This document shows positions 1 to 8,839 of a stretch of DNA of 64,000 nucleotides, piece after piece; position 1 is the stretch's first letter; each line of letters opens with the position of its first letter. Source of the stretch: [Mycobacterium] stephanolepidis. GTDB taxonomy: Bacteria > Actinomycetota > Actinomycetes > Mycobacteriales > Mycobacteriaceae. Under the pieces are notes generated by a model. That model did no database searches and was not told the origin of the DNA. It worked only from the letters and a program-made list of their open reading frames with translations. The translations under genes were made by a program, and so were the position numbers. The stretch spans positions 4,278,001 through 4,342,000 of the forward strand of contig NZ_AP018165.1 in NCBI RefSeq assembly GCF_002356335.1, in the 5' to 3' direction.

Positions 1-1041
1 CATGACTTGGCGTTCACCGATCAAACCGTTCAGGTAGTCCGAGAGACTGGCGGGCAGCTTGCCGGGCTGGAAGTAGGTGTCGAACATGACGGCCGTCAGC
101 GTGGCCGGCGGGAAGCCGTAGACGTTGACGTGGAAGCCGGGCCCGGAGGAGACGACCTCGCCGAGCGCCGTGCCGTATCCCGGCAGACGCTTGAGTGCCT
201 CGCTGATATGCGCCTTGCGGTCCAGCAGGTCATCGAGCACGAGATTCAGTTTCTCCATGGTGGGCCGGAATTCCTGGCGGTTGTCGGCCACGAATCCACT
301 GATCTGCTGGGACAGTCCCTGCACACGATTGATCAGCTCGGCGATGGCCAACCGCCGCTCGTCGAGCGCCGCGAACAGTTGATTGCCATCGGTGACAAGT
401 TTGTTCACCTGCCCGGCACGCTCGGAGAGGATCCCGCTGACAGACTTGGCACGGCTCAACAGCTGTTCGAGGGCGGCGTCGCGGGCGTTCAACGTGCGCG
501 AGAGCGAGGCGACACCGTCCAGGGCGCCGCGCAGCTGCGGGGTGGCATCACGCATCGCGTCGGTAATGACCTGCAACGACTGGTCCAGCTGCGCCTTGTC
601 TATCCCACCCGCCGATGCGCCCAGGTCGCTCAGCGCACTGTTCAGTGTGTACGGAGTCCTGGTGCGGCCCAAGGGAATCTCGGTGATGCGACCCGCCCCG
701 GCCGGTGTCACCGACAGCGATTTCTCACCCAACACAGTGGTGGTTCTGATCGCGGCCAGCGACTGGTCGCCCAGGCGGATGGAACGATCGACAGTGAAGT
801 CCACCCGAACTTGGTTGCCCGCCAAGGACACATCCTTGACTTGACCCACCTTGATGCCCGAGACGAAGACATTACCGCCGGGCTCCAGGCCCCCGGAGTC
901 CGCGAAGAACCCGGTGTACTGCTTGCCTTGCGGCCAAAACGGCAGACCCGTGTAGCCGAACGCGACCAACACCAGCATCGCCACCACGGCGATACCGAAG
1001 ATTCCGGTGCGTACCGGATCTTTCTCTTGGATGTTACTCAT
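1..1041 (-). CDS. mce4C: Mce-family protein Mce4C, N-terminal part (cut by window edge)
   Basis: Substrate-binding subunit of a six-protein Mce importer spanning the mycobacterial envelope. Because of the Mce4 context the likely cargo is cholesterol. The visible 347 residues start with a short cytoplasmic tail, one membrane span (about residues 12-33) and an MlaD/MCE domain (about 42-118), followed by a long helical region. The ATG overlaps the end of mce4B by 8 bases, so the genes are translationally coupled. Order after yrbEA, yrbEB, mceA and mceB makes this the C subunit. The C-terminus and mceD-F lie beyond the left edge. Assignment to Mce4 rather than another Mce set rests on the neighbouring hsd4A/fdxD/fadE26 genes and is strong. 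Confidence 0.9.
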   Translation of the reverse strand, partial: MSNIQEKDPVRTGIFGIAVVAMLVLVAFGYTGLPFWPQGKQYTGFFADSGGLEPGGNVFVSGIKVGQVKDVSLAGNQVRVDFTVDRSIRLGDQSLAAIRTTTVLGEKSLSVTPAGAGRITEIPLGRTRTPYTLNSALSDLGASAGGIDKAQLDQSLQVITDAMRDATPQLRGALDGVASLSRTLNARDAALEQLLSRAKSVSGILSERAGQVNKLVTDGNQLFAALDERRLAIAELINRVQGLSQQISGFVADNRQEFRPTMEKLNLVLDDLLDRKAHISEALKRLPGYGTALGEVVSSGPGFHVNVYGFPPATLTAVMFDTYFQPGKLPASLSDYLNGLIGERQVM

Positions 1042-2068
1042 TTTTGAAGGAACACCTGCCCTTCGACGGGTCGGGCGGTCCACCGAACGGGATCAGCCAA
1101 TCGGTTCCGACTGGTCCGTTGACCTTGATCCGGATGGAGCAGTAATAGATGTTGAAGAACGACCCATATGCGCCAAGAGCGTTGAGCCGCAGGTAGTTTT
1201 CCGCGAGATTCTCCACAACGACGTTGATATCGGCTTTGCGCTCGTCCATCCGGGTCGCCAACTGGCGAGTCTGTTCGATGGTGCCCTTGATGTACGGGCG
1301 GGTGTCCTTGAGCACCGATTCCAGCGATGAGGCCGTCGACGCAAGCGGCGGTAACGCTCCGGCGACCACATCGCGCTGTTGCGCCAGGCCGGAGACGAGC
1401 TGCTGCAGCTGGTCGACGCTCGACGAGAACTGGCTGCTCTTGGAGTCGATGGTGCCAAGCACGTCGTTGAGGTGATTGATCACATCGCCGATCAGCTGAT
1501 CGCGTTCCGCCAAGCCCGAAGTGAACGAGGATGCGTCGCCCAACAATTGGGAGAGCGTCCCTCCCTGCCCCTGCAGAATCTGGATGAACGCGTTGCTGAT
1601 CTCGTTGACCTTCGCGGCGTCGAATCCCTTGAGCACGGGCCGAAGTCCACCAAGCAGCGCATCCAGATCGAGAGCGGGCTGAGTGTGCTCCTTGTCCAGC
1701 GTTCCGCCGTCGGGCAGCTTGCGCAATTCTCCGGGGCCCGAGGTGATCTCCAGGTACCGGTCTCCGACCAGGTTCTCGTATCTGATGATCGCCCGGCTGG
1801 AGCTGTAGAGCTGGTACTTCGAGTCGACGTCAAAAGTGACCTCGACATTGTTGTCCTTGGTCAGCGATACGTCCTTGACACGGCCGACCGGCACCCCGGC
1901 GATGCGTACCTTCTGCCCGGACCGCAGGTCCGACGCCGTGGTGAACGTCGCGTGATACCGCTTGCCGGAACCGAATCGGAACTCCCCGAACGTGACGATC
2001 AGCCCCGCCGCCACCAACAGCATCACCACGGTGAAGACGACAACCTTGATCTGTGTGCCCCGCAGCAT
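1034..2068 (-). CDS. mce4B: Mce-family protein Mce4B
   Basis: Second Mce subunit of the sterol importer, 344 residues, the usual size for MceB. One N-terminal membrane span (about 7-27) anchors it in the inner membrane. An MlaD/MCE domain follows (about 36-115, with the motif RIAGVPVGRVKDV), then an amphipathic helical stretch and a C-terminal part with cysteines. Its ATG shares a base with the stop of mce4A and its stop overlaps the start of mce4C. Expected to form a hetero-hexameric tube with the other Mce proteins, on top of the YrbE permease. Confidence 0.92.
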   Translation of the reverse strand: MLRGTQIKVVVFTVVMLLVAAGLIVTFGEFRFGSGKRYHATFTTASDLRSGQKVRIAGVPVGRVKDVSLTKDNNVEVTFDVDSKYQLYSSSRAIIRYENLVGDRYLEITSGPGELRKLPDGGTLDKEHTQPALDLDALLGGLRPVLKGFDAAKVNEISNAFIQILQGQGGTLSQLLGDASSFTSGLAERDQLIGDVINHLNDVLGTIDSKSSQFSSSVDQLQQLVSGLAQQRDVVAGALPPLASTASSLESVLKDTRPYIKGTIEQTRQLATRMDERKADINVVVENLAENYLRLNALGAYGSFFNIYYCSIRIKVNGPVGTDWLIPFGGPPDPSKGRCSFKNE

Positions 2069-3267
2069 CAGAACTCACTTCGCTTCGCGAAGGCACCGTT
2101 GTAGAGGTACTGCAGGGTGTCCGGAGCGTTGACTTGCAGCTCCTCCAGCGGCTTGTACGGGATGTACGCGTTATCGGTCACCAGGAACGGCGATCGGTAC
2201 CATGACCCGTTCTGCGCCTTGGTCGGAATATTCGGTAGGCCACGGCAATTCGGGCCACCGGAGCCGTTCACGATGGGCAGGCTGTCCGGATAGGTGTACA
2301 CCGGCGCACCCAGCGGAAAGCTGTTACTCAGGAACAGGCCGGGCCGTACACCGCCGATGAGCGGGGTGAAGGTCACCAGCGCTTTGGAGATGGCCTGCAG
2401 CGTGCACGGGATCTCCGGTGAATACCTGCCGAGCAGCGTGGCGGGGGCGCGCAACCGTTGTAGCGCCGCGGTGAGGTCCTTTTCTGCGGGGGCCAGGGTT
2501 TCGTATCCGTTGTTACCCAGCCCAATTGCTGCAAGCAGCGTCGCCTTGAGGTCCTGCTGTTGATCCACGACGGTGCGGCTCAGCGTGGGCAGATTGTCGA
2601 GGATGCGCACGATGTTCGGCGCGGCATCGCCATAGATCTGCCCCACCTGTCCGGCCTTCTGGAAGTCCTGTTGCAGGGTGGGAAGTTTCGGATTCAGCTG
2701 ATCCAGATACTGGTCGAGCTCGACGAGCCCCTGCCCGAAGTTGTCCCCGTTGCCGCGCAGCCCTTCGCCGACGGCGGTCAGGGTGGCATTAAGGTTGACC
2801 GGGTCGATCTTGCCGAGCAGCCGGGTCAGGTTCTCGAAAACGGTGTTGACCTCAAGGGCCACCGCCTCGGCAGTCACCGTCGCGCCCGGCCTCAGCGACG
2901 AGTTCGACGGCTGTTGCGGGGCAAGAAACTCCACAGATTTCGCCCCGAAGACGGTGGTACCCGCAATGCGGACAGTGGCGTTCGACGGAATCAGCCGCAG
3001 GTCCTTGGCGTTGACCGCAAGCTGCAGCTTGGCCTGGTCATTGGCATAGGTGATCGACGTGACCTTGCCGATCTGCAGCCCGTGGAACTTGACCTTGCCG
3101 CCCTCCTCCATCACCAGACCCGCACGGGGCGAGACAACGGTGATGGGCTTGGTGTCGGCGAAGGCGTCGTTGTACGCCAGGTAGGTCAGCACAGTCAGCG
3201 CCACCAGCACGGCAGCGAGCACCGTACCGGCTAGCCGGACAGACCGGCGCGACGAGTCTCCTGACAT
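2068..3267 (-). CDS. mce4A: Mce-family protein Mce4A
   Basis: First Mce subunit of the Mce4 sterol importer, 399 residues; the M. tuberculosis protein is about 400. It has a short basic N-terminus, one membrane span (about 12-33), an MlaD/MCE domain (about 40-118), a long helical region and a C-terminal tail with two cysteines. It begins 6 bases after the yrbE4B stop and ends in a one-base overlap with mce4B. Mce4A is required for cholesterol uptake in M. tuberculosis; that role is transferred here from homology and context. Confidence 0.93.
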   Translation of the reverse strand: MSGDSSRRSVRLAGTVLAAVLVALTVLTYLAYNDAFADTKPITVVSPRAGLVMEEGGKVKFHGLQIGKVTSITYANDQAKLQLAVNAKDLRLIPSNATVRIAGTTVFGAKSVEFLAPQQPSNSSLRPGATVTAEAVALEVNTVFENLTRLLGKIDPVNLNATLTAVGEGLRGNGDNFGQGLVELDQYLDQLNPKLPTLQQDFQKAGQVGQIYGDAAPNIVRILDNLPTLSRTVVDQQQDLKATLLAAIGLGNNGYETLAPAEKDLTAALQRLRAPATLLGRYSPEIPCTLQAISKALVTFTPLIGGVRPGLFLSNSFPLGAPVYTYPDSLPIVNGSGGPNCRGLPNIPTKAQNGSWYRSPFLVTDNAYIPYKPLEELQVNAPDTLQYLYNGAFAKRSEF

Positions 3268-3273
3268 GTGGCC

Positions 3274-4134
3274 CTAGCCCGAGAGGTTGAAGTTGCCGGA
3301 CCCGCCGTAGACGGCGAGTGAGATGAACAGGGTGACAAGCACAACCACGATGAGGGACGTGCGTACCGCCTGGCCGACTGCGACGCCCACGCCCACTGGT
3401 CCACCGGAGGCATTGAATCCATAGCTGGTGTGCACGAGCATCACCACGATTGACATGACGATCGCCTGCAGGAATGACCAGAGCAGATCGGTGGGCACCA
3501 AGAAGGTATTGAAGTAGTGGTCGTACACGCCTGGGGACTGCCCGTTGATCATGACCGTGGTCGCGCGGGACGCGAAGAACGCCGCCAGCACCGACAACGA
3601 ATACAGCGGGATGATGGCAATGAGCCCGGCCACCAAGCGGGTGGACACCAGATACGAAACCGCATGGACCGCCATGGTTTCCAGCGCGTCGATCTCCTCC
3701 GCCACACGCATCGCGCCGAGCTGGGCGGTTGTTCCGGCGCCGATGGTGGCCGCCATCGCGATACCCGCCACCACCGGAGCGACGATGCGCACATTGAGGA
3801 AGGCGGACAGGAAGCCTGTGAGTGCTTCGATGCCGATGTTGCCCAGCGAGGAATAGCCCTGCACCGCGATGACCCCGCCGGAGGCCAGGGTCAGAAATAC
3901 CGCGACGCCCACGGTTCCGCCGATCATCACCAGGGCCCCGGTGCCCATGGTGATCTCGGCGAGTACCCGGATGGTTTCCTTCCGGTACTTCGTCAATGCC
4001 GTGGGGATGTAACTCAGCGACTGCGCGTAGAAGAGTGCCTGCTCACCGAATTTGTCGAACGAGCGTCCCAGACCACGCATATACCGAACGGTATAGGAGG
4101 TCACGGTGTGCGTCGAAAGATACGGTCCGGTCAC
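3274..4134 (-). CDS. yrbE4B: YrbE4B/MlaE-type ABC permease subunit
   Basis: Integral membrane permease of the Mce4 importer, 286 residues from the chosen GTG. Several hydrophobic spans and the MlaE-family core around EEIDALETMAVHAV, the region that couples to the MceG/MlaF ATPase, are visible. The GTG start is chosen because it forms a TAGTG overlap with the yrbE4A stop and gives the family length. An upstream in-frame ATG about 60 bases earlier would add an unlikely basic extension inside yrbE4A. The ATPase is not encoded here, which is normal for mycobacteria (MceG is shared). Confidence 0.92.
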   Translation of the reverse strand: MTGPYLSTHTVTSYTVRYMRGLGRSFDKFGEQALFYAQSLSYIPTALTKYRKETIRVLAEITMGTGALVMIGGTVGVAVFLTLASGGVIAVQGYSSLGNIGIEALTGFLSAFLNVRIVAPVVAGIAMAATIGAGTTAQLGAMRVAEEIDALETMAVHAVSYLVSTRLVAGLIAIIPLYSLSVLAAFFASRATTVMINGQSPGVYDHYFNTFLVPTDLLWSFLQAIVMSIVVMLVHTSYGFNASGGPVGVGVAVGQAVRTSLIVVVLVTLFISLAVYGGSGNFNLSG

Positions 4135-4901
4135 TAGTGCTTCACCAGGACCCGCACGCCGATTGCCGTCATGACCACGTTGATGACGAACAGACAAATG
4201 AAGGAGTAGACGACGGTCTCATTGACCGCATCGCCGACACCCTTGGGTCCACCTTTGACGGTGAGTCCGCGATAACAGCCGACAAGGCCCGCGAAGATGC
4301 CGAACAGGAAGGCCTTGACCTCGGAGATCATCAACTCGCCCAGACCGGTGAGCACCGTGAGGCCGTTGATGAAGGCGCCGGGATTGACGCCCTGCAGGAA
4401 CACCGAGAACACATACCCGCCGACCATGCCGATGGCGCACACCAGGCCGTTCAGCAGCAGCGCGACGAAGGTCGAGGCGAGCACCCGTGGCACCACCAGT
4501 CGCTGGATCGGGTCGATGCCCAGCACCTGCATCGCGTCGATTTCCTCGCGAATGGTGCGGGCACCCAAGTCGGCGCAGATCGCCGTGGCGCCCGCGCCCG
4601 CGACCACCAACACGGTAACCACAGGGCCCAGCTGCGTCACGGTGCCAAATGCCGTCGCCGCTCCGGACAGATCGGCCGCGCCGATCTCACGCAGCAAGAT
4701 GTTGAGCGTAAAAGCCACCAGCACTGTGAACGGGATCGCGACCAGCAGCGTCGGTAGCAACGAGACCCGCGCGATGAACCAGGTTTGATCCAGGAATTCC
4801 TGGCCCTGAAAGGGGCGGCGGAAGATATTGCGGAAAGTGGCCAGCGACATGGAGACGAAGCCGCCGACGGCGCGCGCGGGCGCCGCGAGCTGCTGCTTCA
4901 A
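4134..4901 (-). CDS. yrbE4A: YrbE4A/MlaE-type ABC permease subunit
   Basis: First gene of the mce4 operon, partner permease of YrbE4B. The TTG start gives 255 residues beginning KQQLAAPARAVGGF, matching the family N-terminus. A GGAG sequence lies about 8 bases upstream. A GTG 42 bases earlier would add a non-conserved arginine-rich leader. The MlaE core is seen at REEIDAMQVLGIDPIQRLV, with a glycine-rich membrane segment after it. Expression is probably controlled by the KstR box about 180 bases upstream. Confidence 0.92.
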   Translation of the reverse strand: MKQQLAAPARAVGGFVSMSLATFRNIFRRPFQGQEFLDQTWFIARVSLLPTLLVAIPFTVLVAFTLNILLREIGAADLSGAATAFGTVTQLGPVVTVLVVAGAGATAICADLGARTIREEIDAMQVLGIDPIQRLVVPRVLASTFVALLLNGLVCAIGMVGGYVFSVFLQGVNPGAFINGLTVLTGLGELMISEVKAFLFGIFAGLVGCYRGLTVKGGPKGVGDAVNETVVYSFICLFVINVVMTAIGVRVLVKH

Positions 4902-5081
4902 CCTTCGCTCCTGTCTCACACATCGTTGCCTCCGCCCGACCACCCGGTTAACGATCGACGTGTACCTACCACGCTGTGAGGCGCATCATATTAACGAGAA
5001 AAAATTGTTAGTGTCAATTCATCATCGGACAGGCAAATCGCACGCGGCGTCCACTTTGCGCTGGGATTTTGATGCGATATT

Positions 5082-5095
5082 TAGAACCGGTTCTA
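5082..5095. promoter_or_regulatory. KstR-type operator upstream of mce4 operon
   Basis: TAGAACCGGTTCTA is a perfect 14-bp palindrome that fits the KstR consensus TNNAACNNGTTNNA. It lies in the intergenic stretch between the end of hsd4A and yrbE4A, upstream of the mce4 operon. KstR is the TetR-family repressor of cholesterol genes, released by sterol-derived CoA thioesters. This is the most symmetric box in the window. Confidence 0.85.
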
Positions 5096-5126
5096 ATCTT
5101 GGCCGTGCCCCGTACCGTAACGCTCG

Positions 5127-6032
5127 TTAACCTTCTGACATCAGCGCGGTCGCCGAGAACGTTCGCTTAGGGTCGTGGCCAGCAAAGAAATCGGCCAGCG
5201 CCGAATTCAGTGCCGACGGATCCCACGCATCCGACTCCGCAGTGAACTTCGCCTCCACTGTAGGCGCTGCCAACAACGTCACGGTGGGTCCGTACACGAT
5301 GAAGAGCTGACCGTTCACCTGCTCGGCGGCGGGCGAGGCCAGGTACCGCACCAATGTCACGACATGCTCGGGAGAGAGCGGATCGACCGAGTCCTCGGGC
5401 GCGTCACCGAAGACATCGGCAGTCATCGCGGTACGGGCCCGGGGGGCGATGGCGTTGGCCCGCACTCCGTAGCGACCGAGGGCGCGCGCGGCCGACAACG
5501 TCAGCGCCGTGATGCCCGCCTTGGCAGCGCCGTAGTTGGCCTGCCCCTCCGGCCCGAGGATGCCTGCCTCAGACGACGTATTGATGAGGCGGCCGTAGAT
5601 GGGGGTACCGGCCGCCTTCGACGCACCGCGCCAGTAGGTGGCGGCGTTACGGGTCAGCAGGAAGTGGCCGCGCAGATGCACGTGGATGACGGCGTCGAAC
5701 TCCTCGTCCGACATGTTGAAGAGCATCCGGTCCCGGGTGATGCCGGCATTGTTGACCACGACGTGCAGCCCGCCGAGCGATTCGGCGGTGGAGATCAGCT
5801 CGTCGGCGGTGGAGCGCTCACCGATGTCACCGGCGACGGTCACACCCTTGGAGCCCACCGCGGCAATCTCGTCGAGCACATCGCTGCCCTCCAGGGCGGG
5901 CGCGATGTCGTTGACGATGACGGTCGCTCCGGACCGGGCCAGACCGATGGCCTCGGCACGGCCGAGTCCCGCCGCGGCTCCGGTGACAATGGCGACACGG
6001 CCACTCAGGTCGGCATCAGCAATCGCGCTCAT
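5127..6032 (-). CDS. hsd4A: 17-beta-hydroxysteroid / side-chain hydroxyacyl-CoA dehydrogenase Hsd4A
   Basis: Short-chain dehydrogenase, 301 residues, orthologous by sequence and position to Rv3502c. Family knowledge: it oxidises hydroxyl groups of steroid CoA thioesters during side-chain beta-oxidation, using NAD. Visible are the Rossmann motif TGAAAGLG near residue 17, NNAG near 92, and the active-site YxxxK as YGAAK. The C-terminal third departs from the minimal SDR fold, as in Hsd4A. It lies 95 bases downstream of fdxD on the same strand and precedes mce4. Likely KstR-controlled from the box at 6471. Confidence 0.88.
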   Translation of the reverse strand: MSAIADADLSGRVAIVTGAAAGLGRAEAIGLARSGATVIVNDIAPALEGSDVLDEIAAVGSKGVTVAGDIGERSTADELISTAESLGGLHVVVNNAGITRDRMLFNMSDEEFDAVIHVHLRGHFLLTRNAATYWRGASKAAGTPIYGRLINTSSEAGILGPEGQANYGAAKAGITALTLSAARALGRYGVRANAIAPRARTAMTADVFGDAPEDSVDPLSPEHVVTLVRYLASPAAEQVNGQLFIVYGPTVTLLAAPTVEAKFTAESDAWDPSALNSALADFFAGHDPKRTFSATALMSEG

Positions 6033-6127
6033 AGTGATTTCCCTTCAGTCCCATGCAATCGACGCACCCCAATCACGCCGGCACCGCTCCGCCGAACGCG
6101 AAGCAGGCCGGTGATTTACGAATGCCT

Positions 6128-6319
6128 CTAGTCTTTGCGAATCAAAGCAGCGCGCGGGCACTCCGCGATCGCCTGTTCGACCAGATCTTCCTGATCGGCC
6201 GGTACTTCCTCCTGCAGGATGACGACATAGTCGTCGTCATCGACGTCGAACACCTCTGGAGCGATCCCGAGACATACCAAGTTGCCTTCACAACGGTCAG
6301 GAATTACACCGACACGCAT
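6128..6319 (-). CDS. fdxD: Small 3Fe-4S ferredoxin FdxD
   Basis: 63-residue ferredoxin, same length as Rv3503c. The cysteine pattern C-x5-C and a late CP (DRCEGNLVC and ECPRAAL) is that of [3Fe-4S] ferredoxins that feed cytochromes P450. The acidic DVDDDDY stretch is a probable partner-docking surface. The ATG is chosen for the AGAGG sequence just upstream; a longer frame of 75 residues exists but adds an uncharacteristic leader. It shares a divergent promoter region with fadE26. Its likely partner is a steroid P450, none of which is in this window. Confidence 0.88.
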   Translation of the reverse strand: MRVGVIPDRCEGNLVCLGIAPEVFDVDDDDYVVILQEEVPADQEDLVEQAIAECPRAALIRKD

Positions 6320-6470
6320 TGGAAACCTCTTTCCGGCTCCATGAGCCGACTCCATCGTCTAGCTGGGCTGTATCGCCAGACTACGACACGTGACCCACGA
6401 CACAACCCGGATGACTCCAGGATCTCTGGGCTGAGTTTGTGCCATGGCGCCGCGTCTGGACTCCCTAGAC

Positions 6471-6484
6471 TAGAACGTGTTACA
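6471..6484. promoter_or_regulatory. KstR-type operator between fdxD and fadE26
   Basis: TAGAACGTGTTACA fits TNNAACNNGTTNNA. It sits 54 bases upstream of the fadE26 ATG and about 150 bases upstream of fdxD, so one site can control both divergent units. The same 14-mer occurs between fadD19 and echA19. Confidence 0.85.
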
Positions 6485-6537
6485 ACTCTTGTGTCAACGT
6501 GGGTCACACCTGAGGGCCACGGCAGCGGAGGTCACAT

Positions 6538-7716
6538 ATGCATATCGCCTACACGCCCGAGCAGGAAGAGCTGCGCCGCGAGCTACGCGCGTACTTCGAC
6601 AAACTGCTGACCCCGGAGCGGCGCGAGGCCTTGGCGTCGAATCAGGGTGAGTACGGCAGCGGCAACGTCTACCGCGAGACCGTGGAACAGATGGGTGCCG
6701 ACGGCTGGCTCGCACTGGGCTGGCCCAAGGAATTCGGCGGCCAGGACCGTTCGGTGATGGATCAGCTGATCTTCACCGACGAGGCCGCAATCGCCGGCGC
6801 CCCGGTGCCGTTCCTGACCATCAACAGCGTCGCGCCGACGATCATGCACTTCGGCACCGATGAGCAGAAGAAGTTCTTCCTGCCGAAGATCGCGGCGGGC
6901 AAGCTGCACTTCTCCATCGGATACTCCGAGCCGGGCGCCGGTACCGACCTCGCCTCACTGCGCACCTCGGCTGTTCGCGACGGCGATGACTACATCATCA
7001 ACGGCCAGAAGATGTGGACCAGCCTCATCGAGTACGCCGACTACATCTGGCTGGCGGTGCGCACCAACACGGAAGTAAAGAAGCATCGCGGTATCTCCAT
7101 GCTCATCGTGCCCACCACGGCGGAGGGCTTCTCGTACACCAAGGTCCGCACGATGGCGGGGCCCGGCACCAGCGCCACCTACTACCAGGACGTGCGCGTA
7201 CCGGTGACGAGCCGCGTCGGTGAGGAGAACGCGGGCTGGAAGCTGGTGACCAACCAGCTCAATCACGAACGGGTGGCCCTGGTTTCCTCGGCGCCGATCA
7301 TCACCGCACTGCGCGAGGTACGCGAGTGGGCACAGAAGACCAAGGGCCCAGGCGGCCGAATCATCGACTCCGAATGGGTTCAGCTGAACCTGGCGCGCGT
7401 GCATGCCAAGGTCGAATACCTCAAGCTGATCAACTGGGAGCTGGCCTCCAACACCGATGCCGCTCCCTCCCCCGCCGATGCCTCCGCCACGAAGGTCTTC
7501 GGCACCGAGTTGGCCACCGAGGCCTACCGCCTTCTCATGGAGGTGCTCGGGACGGCGGCAACACTGCGTCAGGACTCCCCCGGTGCGCAGCTGCGCGGAC
7601 GCGTCGAGCGGATGCACCGGGCCTGCTTGATCCTCACATTCGGCGGCGGCACCAACGAGGTTCAACGCGACATCATCGCGATGACCGCACTCGGCCAGCC
7701 TGCGGCAACACGCTAG
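6538..7716 (+). CDS. fadE26: Acyl-CoA dehydrogenase FadE26 (ChsE4)
   Basis: 392-residue acyl-CoA dehydrogenase, orthologous to Rv3504. Family knowledge: FadE26 and FadE27 form an alpha2-beta2 enzyme (ChsE4-ChsE5) that dehydrogenates cholesterol side-chain CoA thioesters. Visible are the flavin and substrate motif GYSEPGAGTDLAS near residue 130, the WTS element at about 160, and a C-terminal GGGTNEVQRDIIA flavin-contact segment. A GGAGG sequence precedes the ATG. fadE27 begins 16 bases downstream, so the two subunits are co-made. KstR box upstream. Confidence 0.92.
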   Translation: MHIAYTPEQEELRRELRAYFDKLLTPERREALASNQGEYGSGNVYRETVEQMGADGWLALGWPKEFGGQDRSVMDQLIFTDEAAIAGAPVPFLTINSVAPTIMHFGTDEQKKFFLPKIAAGKLHFSIGYSEPGAGTDLASLRTSAVRDGDDYIINGQKMWTSLIEYADYIWLAVRTNTEVKKHRGISMLIVPTTAEGFSYTKVRTMAGPGTSATYYQDVRVPVTSRVGEENAGWKLVTNQLNHERVALVSSAPIITALREVREWAQKTKGPGGRIIDSEWVQLNLARVHAKVEYLKLINWELASNTDAAPSPADASATKVFGTELATEAYRLLMEVLGTAATLRQDSPGAQLRGRVERMHRACLILTFGGGTNEVQRDIIAMTALGQPAATR

Positions 7717-7732
7717 AAGGGACTGCACTGCA

Positions 7733-8830
7733 ATGGATTTCTCCCTGACCGAGGCACAGACCGACCTTGCCGGCCTGACCCGCACCATCGCGTCGGCGAT
7801 CAGCACGCCGGAGCGCCAGAAGGAACTCGACAAGCAGGACAGCCGATTCGACTGGCAGCTGTGGACCAAGCTCGTCGAGGCCGACATCCTCTCGACCGCG
7901 GCCCCCGAATCGTTGGGCGGCGGCGGATTCGGTGTGCTGGAGCAGTCGTCGATTCTCGTCGAACTGGGCCGCGAACTCGCCGCGGTTCCGTACCTGGAGT
8001 CTGTGGTGCTGGCGGCCGGAGCGCTCGCCTCATTCGGTTCCGAAGCACTGCAGAATGATTGGGCCGCACCGGCTATCGCCGGTAAGAAAGTACTCACCAT
8101 CGCGCTCGACGGCGAACCGGGCGAGGGTCCCGTCGCCGCCCGGACCGAGGGCGCCGGCTATGTGCTGACCGGCAATCGCGTCCTGGTGCCGTTCGGCGTC
8201 GAGGCCGATGCGTACCTGGTACCCGCCGAAACCGAAAACGGTGTCGCGGTCTTTCTCGTGGCTGCCGACGATGCCGGTGTCACCCAAGAGACCTTGCACA
8301 CCACCGGCAAAGACAGCTCCGCGGAGCTGATCCTCTCCGAGGTTCCCGTTCCGGCCGACCGCAAGGTCGGTGGCGTGGAGGTTGTGGAGTGGCTGCGGCT
8401 GCGGGAATCTCTGGGGCACAGCGCCTATCAACTCGGCGTCCTGGAGCGGGCACTGGAACTGACCGCCGACTACGCACGCACCCGCGAGCAATTCGGCAAG
8501 CCGATCGGCGGCTTCCAGGCGGTGGCTCAGCGGCTGGCCGACGGCTACATCGACGTCAAGGGTCTGCGCCTCACCCTGTGGCAGGCGGCATGGCGAGTCT
8601 CGGAGGACCTCCCCGCCGATGTCGACGTCGCCACGGCCAAGTTCTGGGCCTCCGATGCCGGCCACCGAGTCGCACACACCGCGGTCCACGTGCACGGCGG
8701 CGTGGGTATCGACGAGGATCATCCGGTGCACCGTTACTTCCTGGCCGCAAAGCACGGCGAGTTCGCCTCGGGCAGCGCGACGGAGCAGCTGCGCCGCATC
8801 GGCCGCGAACTCGCCGACACACCTGCCTAG
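7733..8830 (+). CDS. fadE27: Acyl-CoA dehydrogenase FadE27 (ChsE5)
   Basis: 365 residues, the second subunit of the heterotetrameric ACAD. The N-terminal half is more divergent than FadE26 and the flavin and glycine motifs are weaker, as expected for the non-catalytic or half-site subunit. The C-terminal helical domain is typical (TREQFGKPIGGFQAVAQ near 245 and HVHGGVGI near 320). It follows fadE26 closely and is followed after 9 bases by fadD17. Confidence 0.9.
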   Translation: MDFSLTEAQTDLAGLTRTIASAISTPERQKELDKQDSRFDWQLWTKLVEADILSTAAPESLGGGGFGVLEQSSILVELGRELAAVPYLESVVLAAGALASFGSEALQNDWAAPAIAGKKVLTIALDGEPGEGPVAARTEGAGYVLTGNRVLVPFGVEADAYLVPAETENGVAVFLVAADDAGVTQETLHTTGKDSSAELILSEVPVPADRKVGGVEVVEWLRLRESLGHSAYQLGVLERALELTADYARTREQFGKPIGGFQAVAQRLADGYIDVKGLRLTLWQAAWRVSEDLPADVDVATAKFWASDAGHRVAHTAVHVHGGVGIDEDHPVHRYFLAAKHGEFASGSATEQLRRIGRELADTPA

Positions 8831-8839
8831 TATCTGGTT